From NCBI RefSeq assembly GCF_022458895.1, contig NZ_JAINFL010000003.1, forward strand, positions 186,001 through 250,000: 64,000 nt of DNA, given 5' to 3'. Below the pieces are notes generated by a model. The model did not search any database, was not told the origin of the DNA, and worked only from the letters and a program-made list of their open reading frames with translations. Each line of letters opens with the position of its first letter. Within the stretch, counting starts at the first letter, position 1. The position numbers and the translations under genes are program-made. Origin of the DNA: Roseihalotalea indica (GTDB taxonomy: Bacteria > Bacteroidota > Bacteroidia > Cytophagales > Cyclobacteriaceae). Of the stretch, positions 61,323 to 64,000 are shown in pieces.

Positions 61323-61973
61323 ATGCAACCTGCTCAGCTTACGCGTGAAGATTTACAACAGATAGAACAGGCCGTGAAAGAGGCTGAGGAGCGGACGGGT
61401 GGGGAGATTGTGCCGGTGCTGGCGAAGGAATCTTCGTTCTATGAAATTGCCCTGTGGCGATCTGCAGCCATCTTTGCTGGACTAGTGGGGGTGCTATTAA
61501 CCTTGCTTTACTTACTAACCGATGTGCTGCTTTTTATGCCGCCCTACCTCTGGCTACTGCTGGTACTGACGGCCGGGTTGGTTGGAATGATGTTGGCTGT
61601 ATCGTTCTGGCCAGTGAAACGGTGGCTGTTGGGAAAACAGTTGGTAGAAGCTCGGGTGATAGATCAGGCCAAGAATATGTTTTATGATCATGAGGTACAC
61701 TTGACGGAACAGCGTACTGGTGTGCTCATCTACGTGAGTTTCTTTGAACATCAGGCTGTAGTGCTGGCCGATGTGGGCATTGATGAACTGGTGCCGGAAG
61801 CTGCCTGGGCTACCATCGTTCAACGCTTGACCGAAGGCATGAAAAAAGGGCGGGCAGCGGAAAGCTTGTGTGAGGCTATTCTGGCTTGTGGTCGGCTGCT
61901 GGAAGAGAGCGGTATTCAAAAACCTATTGATGATGACAACCAACTTTCAGATGATGTACGGGTGCAAGAGTAG
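61323..61973 (+). CDS. TPM-domain membrane protein
   Basis: This is a 216-residue protein: a short N-terminal TPM-like segment (LTREDLQQIEQAVKEAEERTGGEIVPVLAKESSFYE), two membrane helices (about 44-100), and the rest of the TPM domain (EHQAVVLADVGIDELVPEAAWATIVQRLTEGMKKGRAAESLCEAILACGRLL). The TPM fold (TLP18.3/Psb32/MOLO-1) may be a phosphatase or a scaffold. It lies between a LemA gene and a second TPM gene, the usual conserved trio. Its stop is 1 base before the next ATG. Confidence 0.9.
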   Translation: MQPAQLTREDLQQIEQAVKEAEERTGGEIVPVLAKESSFYEIALWRSAAIFAGLVGVLLTLLYLLTDVLLFMPPYLWLLLVLTAGLVGMMLAVSFWPVKRWLLGKQLVEARVIDQAKNMFYDHEVHLTEQRTGVLIYVSFFEHQAVVLADVGIDELVPEAAWATIVQRLTEGMKKGRAAESLCEAILACGRLLEESGIQKPIDDDNQLSDDVRVQE

Positions 61974-61974
61974 C

Positions 61975-63063
61975 ATGTATGCCGTGTTTGGACTTTGTTT
62001 ACTATTGTTACCGCTGCCAAGCCACGCCCAGGAACAAGATATTCCGCCGTTAACGGAATGGGTCAATGACTATGCTAATCTGTTATCGCAGCCAGTAGAG
62101 GAAGAGCTTAACAACCGGCTGCGTGATCATGAGGAGCGGACGACTAATGAGGTTGTTGTACTGACTCTGAAAAGTCTAAATGGGGCTTCTATTGAAGATC
62201 TCTCAATGCAGGTGGTTGAAAAGATTAAAGCCGGGCAGGCAGAGCGCGATAATGGCGTTTTGTTTTTGGTGGTAAAGGATGAACGCAGGTTACGTATTGA
62301 AGTGGGCTATGGACTGGAAGCCTATCTGACTGATGCTACCTCCGGACGGATTATCCGAGAAAAGATTGTCCCTTATTTCCGGGCTAATGACTACGAGCAG
62401 GGCATTGTAGAAGGTACTAACGCTATTTTGGCTCATATAGAAGGTATTGAAGATTTTAGCGAGCCGGTAGAGGCTACAGAGGATGGCAATGGGTTTGGCT
62501 TTTTTACCATTGTGCTGGGCATTGTTTCCTTCATAATCGGACTGTTTGTATTGAAGAAGCGCCGCCGCAATGCGCCCCGCAAGAGCAAGAAGACCGGCTT
62601 AGATATGCGCAAGCTCAGCGAGAAAGAAGAAGATGTACACCTTGATCATGGGCAGCAGATTGAGGAAGAGATTGGTTCCGTGGATTATGATGTATGGACA
62701 TCTGATCAACCCGGTGATGTATCCATCCTGGCCTATAAGAATCATCTTAATCGTCGTTATAGCAAATGTCCGAACTGCGGGTATATTACGTATTATCACA
62801 CTGGAAGCAAAGTGTTGCGTTCGGCTACGTATTCTCATGCCGGGCAGGGAGTACGTAATTACGCCTGTAAAAATTGTGACCATACCGAAACTCGACGCTA
62901 CAGTATTCCCCGACTGCAACGAAGCCGCACCGTAATTATTCCTGGCGGTGGTGGTTTTGGAAGTGGGGGCGGTTGGAGTGGCGGAGGTGGCTTCTCTGGT
63001 GGAGGAGGGTTTTCTGGAGGAGGTGGCTCCTTCGGTGGCGGCGGAGCTTCGGGAAGTTGGTAA
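61975..63063 (+). CDS. Exported TPM-domain (YgcG-like) protein with zinc ribbon and glycine-rich tail
   Basis: The ATG at 61975, one base after the previous stop, gives a signal peptide (MYAVFGLCLLLLPLPSHAQ). The longer open frame from 61870 lies inside the preceding gene and is unlikely. The 362-residue protein has a periplasmic TPM domain (PPLTEWVNDYANLLSQPVEEELNNRLRDHEERTTNEVVVLTLKSL, RDNGVLFLVVKDERRLRIEVGYGLEAYLTDATSGRIIREKIVPYFR). A membrane helix follows (IVLGIVSFIIGLFVL), then a four-Cys zinc ribbon (CPNCGY, YACKNCDHTE). A Gly/Ser tail typical of YgcG-type proteins ends it (GGGGFGSGGGWSGGGG). It acts in the envelope with the LemA protein. Confidence 0.92.
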   Translation: MYAVFGLCLLLLPLPSHAQEQDIPPLTEWVNDYANLLSQPVEEELNNRLRDHEERTTNEVVVLTLKSLNGASIEDLSMQVVEKIKAGQAERDNGVLFLVVKDERRLRIEVGYGLEAYLTDATSGRIIREKIVPYFRANDYEQGIVEGTNAILAHIEGIEDFSEPVEATEDGNGFGFFTIVLGIVSFIIGLFVLKKRRRNAPRKSKKTGLDMRKLSEKEEDVHLDHGQQIEEEIGSVDYDVWTSDQPGDVSILAYKNHLNRRYSKCPNCGYITYYHTGSKVLRSATYSHAGQGVRNYACKNCDHTETRRYSIPRLQRSRTVIIPGGGGFGSGGGWSGGGGFSGGGGFSGGGGSFGGGGASGSW

Positions 63064-63134
63064 CTAAAGAGTTGAAAAACGATTGGACAATAAAATAAAT
63101 GCTCCTCAGAGATGGGAGCTTCCCGATCAGGAAC

Positions 63135-63174
63135 AAAAAAAGGCCGAAGACTCTCACGAGCTTCGGCCTTTTTT
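63135..63174. terminator. Bidirectional intrinsic terminator
   Basis: A near-perfect stem (aaaaaaaggccgaag 63135-63149 with cttcggcctttttt 63161-63174) around an 11-base loop, with A-run and T-run on opposite sides, sits between the convergent TPM gene (stop 63063) and the small CxxC gene (stop 63192). Confidence 0.88.
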
Positions 63175-63191
63175 GCCATATTTTTATGAGG

Positions 63192-63374
63192 TTAGCTACC
63201 GCAGCCTACGCAGTCAATTTGCGAGTCCATGGGCTTGGTACCGCTCAGTTTCATTTTCAGGTTATGAATTTTATCACGGATCTCCATGTCTTTAAACATG
63301 TCGCCAGTAAGCTGGGCGTTAAGAGCCTCAATTTGTTGTTCTAATTCCTGGGTGCTTGAAGTAGCTGTTTCCAT
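63192..63374 (-). CDS. Small conserved-looking protein ending CVGCGS
   Basis: The ATG at 63374 gives a 60-residue protein (METATSSTQELEQQIEALNAQL); the open frame continues upstream to 63491 but that part is not protein-like. The sequence is a helical hairpin (EALNAQLTGDMFKDMEIRDKIHNLKMKLSGTKP) followed by a tail DSQIDCVGCGS with a CxxC at the very C-terminus. The length, helical body and Cys tail suggest a real gene. I recall similar small Bacteroidota proteins but cannot name a family. The Cys pair could bind metal or be redox-active. Confidence 0.68.
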   Translation of the reverse strand: METATSSTQELEQQIEALNAQLTGDMFKDMEIRDKIHNLKMKLSGTKPMDSQIDCVGCGS

Positions 63375-63578
63375 ATATCTGTGTTTTTGTTCGTTCAACG
63401 ATGCTAATATAAAAAGGTTTCGATAAAAATGAAGAAAGGAAAGTGGAGACAGATAATGGAATGCCGGAGGCAGCAGGCTGCAATTGTACACCTAGACGTG
63501 CGAATCCAGACTTTACAGGGCGGTAGACAATCCTATAATTATTCCTTCGTCACTTTAGTCGATCATTCCTTCTGTTGC

Positions 63579-64000
63579 TCACTCCTTATTACCACCATCA
63601 GAAGATAAACCTACCAGGCCAATGAGGCGCAGAAGGTAAGGGACGGCGGCAGTAATGCCAGCCAGCAGCGCAATAAACTGATTGACTATGCTCTCGTGGG
63701 CGAATACCACAAAGAAAATCAGGCTTACAATCAGAATGAGGATAACCGTACTGTAAACGCTCCAACGCCCGTGTTTACGGAGCTCTTTCTCCATCTCCAG
63801 GGCTTCCGATGATTTGATATTAGCCAGGATGAAATTGCGGAAGCTCTCATTCATAATATGGAAAGACTCATCGTAGAAGATTAAGCCTTTTTCCATAAGG
63901 CGTAGCAGTACCTGCTTGTTTTCGGTATTCACAAAACCATCATCGGCCAGGTCGTATAAAATATATTTCTCTTCTTTAGAGCAGGTATTCCATAATGAGA
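63579..64000 (-). CDS. Membrane protein, partial (5' end beyond the window)
   Basis: The reading frame on the minus strand stays open past base 64000, so only the last ~140 residues are present. The visible part reads ...WNTCSKEEKYILYDLADDGF, then VNTENKQVLLRLMEKGLIFYDESFHIMNESFRNFIL, a helix, and two hydrophobic segments (STVILILIVSLIFFVVFA, QFIALLAGITAAVPYLLRLIGLVGL). The KEEKYxLYDLAxDG-KGL...FRNFIL pattern looks like a winged-helix-like module that precedes C-terminal membrane helices in large Bacteroidota signalling proteins. The GTG at 63932 is an internal codon, not the start. Confidence 0.7.
   Translation of the reverse strand, partial: SLWNTCSKEEKYILYDLADDGFVNTENKQVLLRLMEKGLIFYDESFHIMNESFRNFILANIKSSEALEMEKELRKHGRWSVYSTVILILIVSLIFFVVFAHESIVNQFIALLAGITAAVPYLLRLIGLVGLSSDGGNKE

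Noticed and set aside
61870..61974. Longer start for the second TPM protein
   Set aside because: It lies within the preceding TPM gene in another frame, and a proper signal peptide begins at 61975.

Overview
The window looks like chromosomal DNA of a member of the Bacteroidota, most likely a marine Cytophagales-type bacterium. The evidence is a SusC/SusD pair, TonB-linked carboxypeptidase-regulatory domains, PD40/OmpA proteins, many lipoproteins, weak A-rich ribosome binding sites and several candidate TAnnTTTG-type -7 promoter elements. I saw no rRNA, tRNA, transposase, integrase, phage gene or CRISPR array. Most of the window is ordinary single-copy metabolism and envelope biology. The stretch from about 52 to 57 kb is different: it is A/T-richer, rich in unknown genes and full of repeats.

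Layout. 0-5 kb: a Tat-exported FAD oxidase whose D-amino-acid-oxidase motifs are in circularly permuted order, an ADP-ribose/CDP-alcohol diphosphatase-like phosphoesterase, and a NatA/NatB-like ABC exporter. 5-15 kb: an M28 peptidase, a TPR lipoprotein, two OmpA-type proteins and a 1359-residue exported TPR-CHAT protein. 15-24 kb: a cluster with a cytochrome-type DUF1549/DUF1553 protein, a DUF1501 protein, a CYTH-like protein and a DUF2231-cytochrome c-LRR fusion. It is followed by a GNAT enzyme, a membrane acyltransferase, a DUF1080 protein and a Gfo/Idh/MocA oxidoreductase. 25-32 kb: a ferredoxin/ferredoxin reductase pair with a MarR regulator next door, small metabolic genes and an MscS channel. 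32-37 kb: a sigma-54-type response regulator and histidine kinase lying between two copies of a ~90 bp intergenic repeat, then a PhnZ-like HD oxygenase and a DtxR-family regulator. 37-42 kb: a ceramidase-like enzyme, a LURP-one-like protein, a glycosyltransferase, MiaE and small unknowns. 42-48 kb: a SusC/SusD/lipoprotein operon with a clear terminator, and TerC. 48-52 kb: PfkB, a GNAT enzyme, a CarboxypepD_reg protein and a TraB/GumN protein. 52-57 kb: an HNH protein and an unknown membrane protein, each bracketed by copies of the same palindrome; a degenerate ~41-42 bp tandem array; a helical unknown protein; a lipoprotein with a Lys/Gly-rich exported protein; and a Yip1-like protein. 57-64 kb: an exported amidohydrolase, a sialate O-acetylesterase, a LemA/TPM/TPM operon, a small CxxC protein and a gene cut by the right edge.

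The most interesting signals are the permuted D-amino-acid oxidase, the two palindrome-bracketed gene units, the 41-42 bp array, the repeat pair around the two-component system, and the CYTH-like and LRR-cytochrome partners of the DUF1549/DUF1501 pair. Family assignments come from motif recognition by eye; no database search was run.
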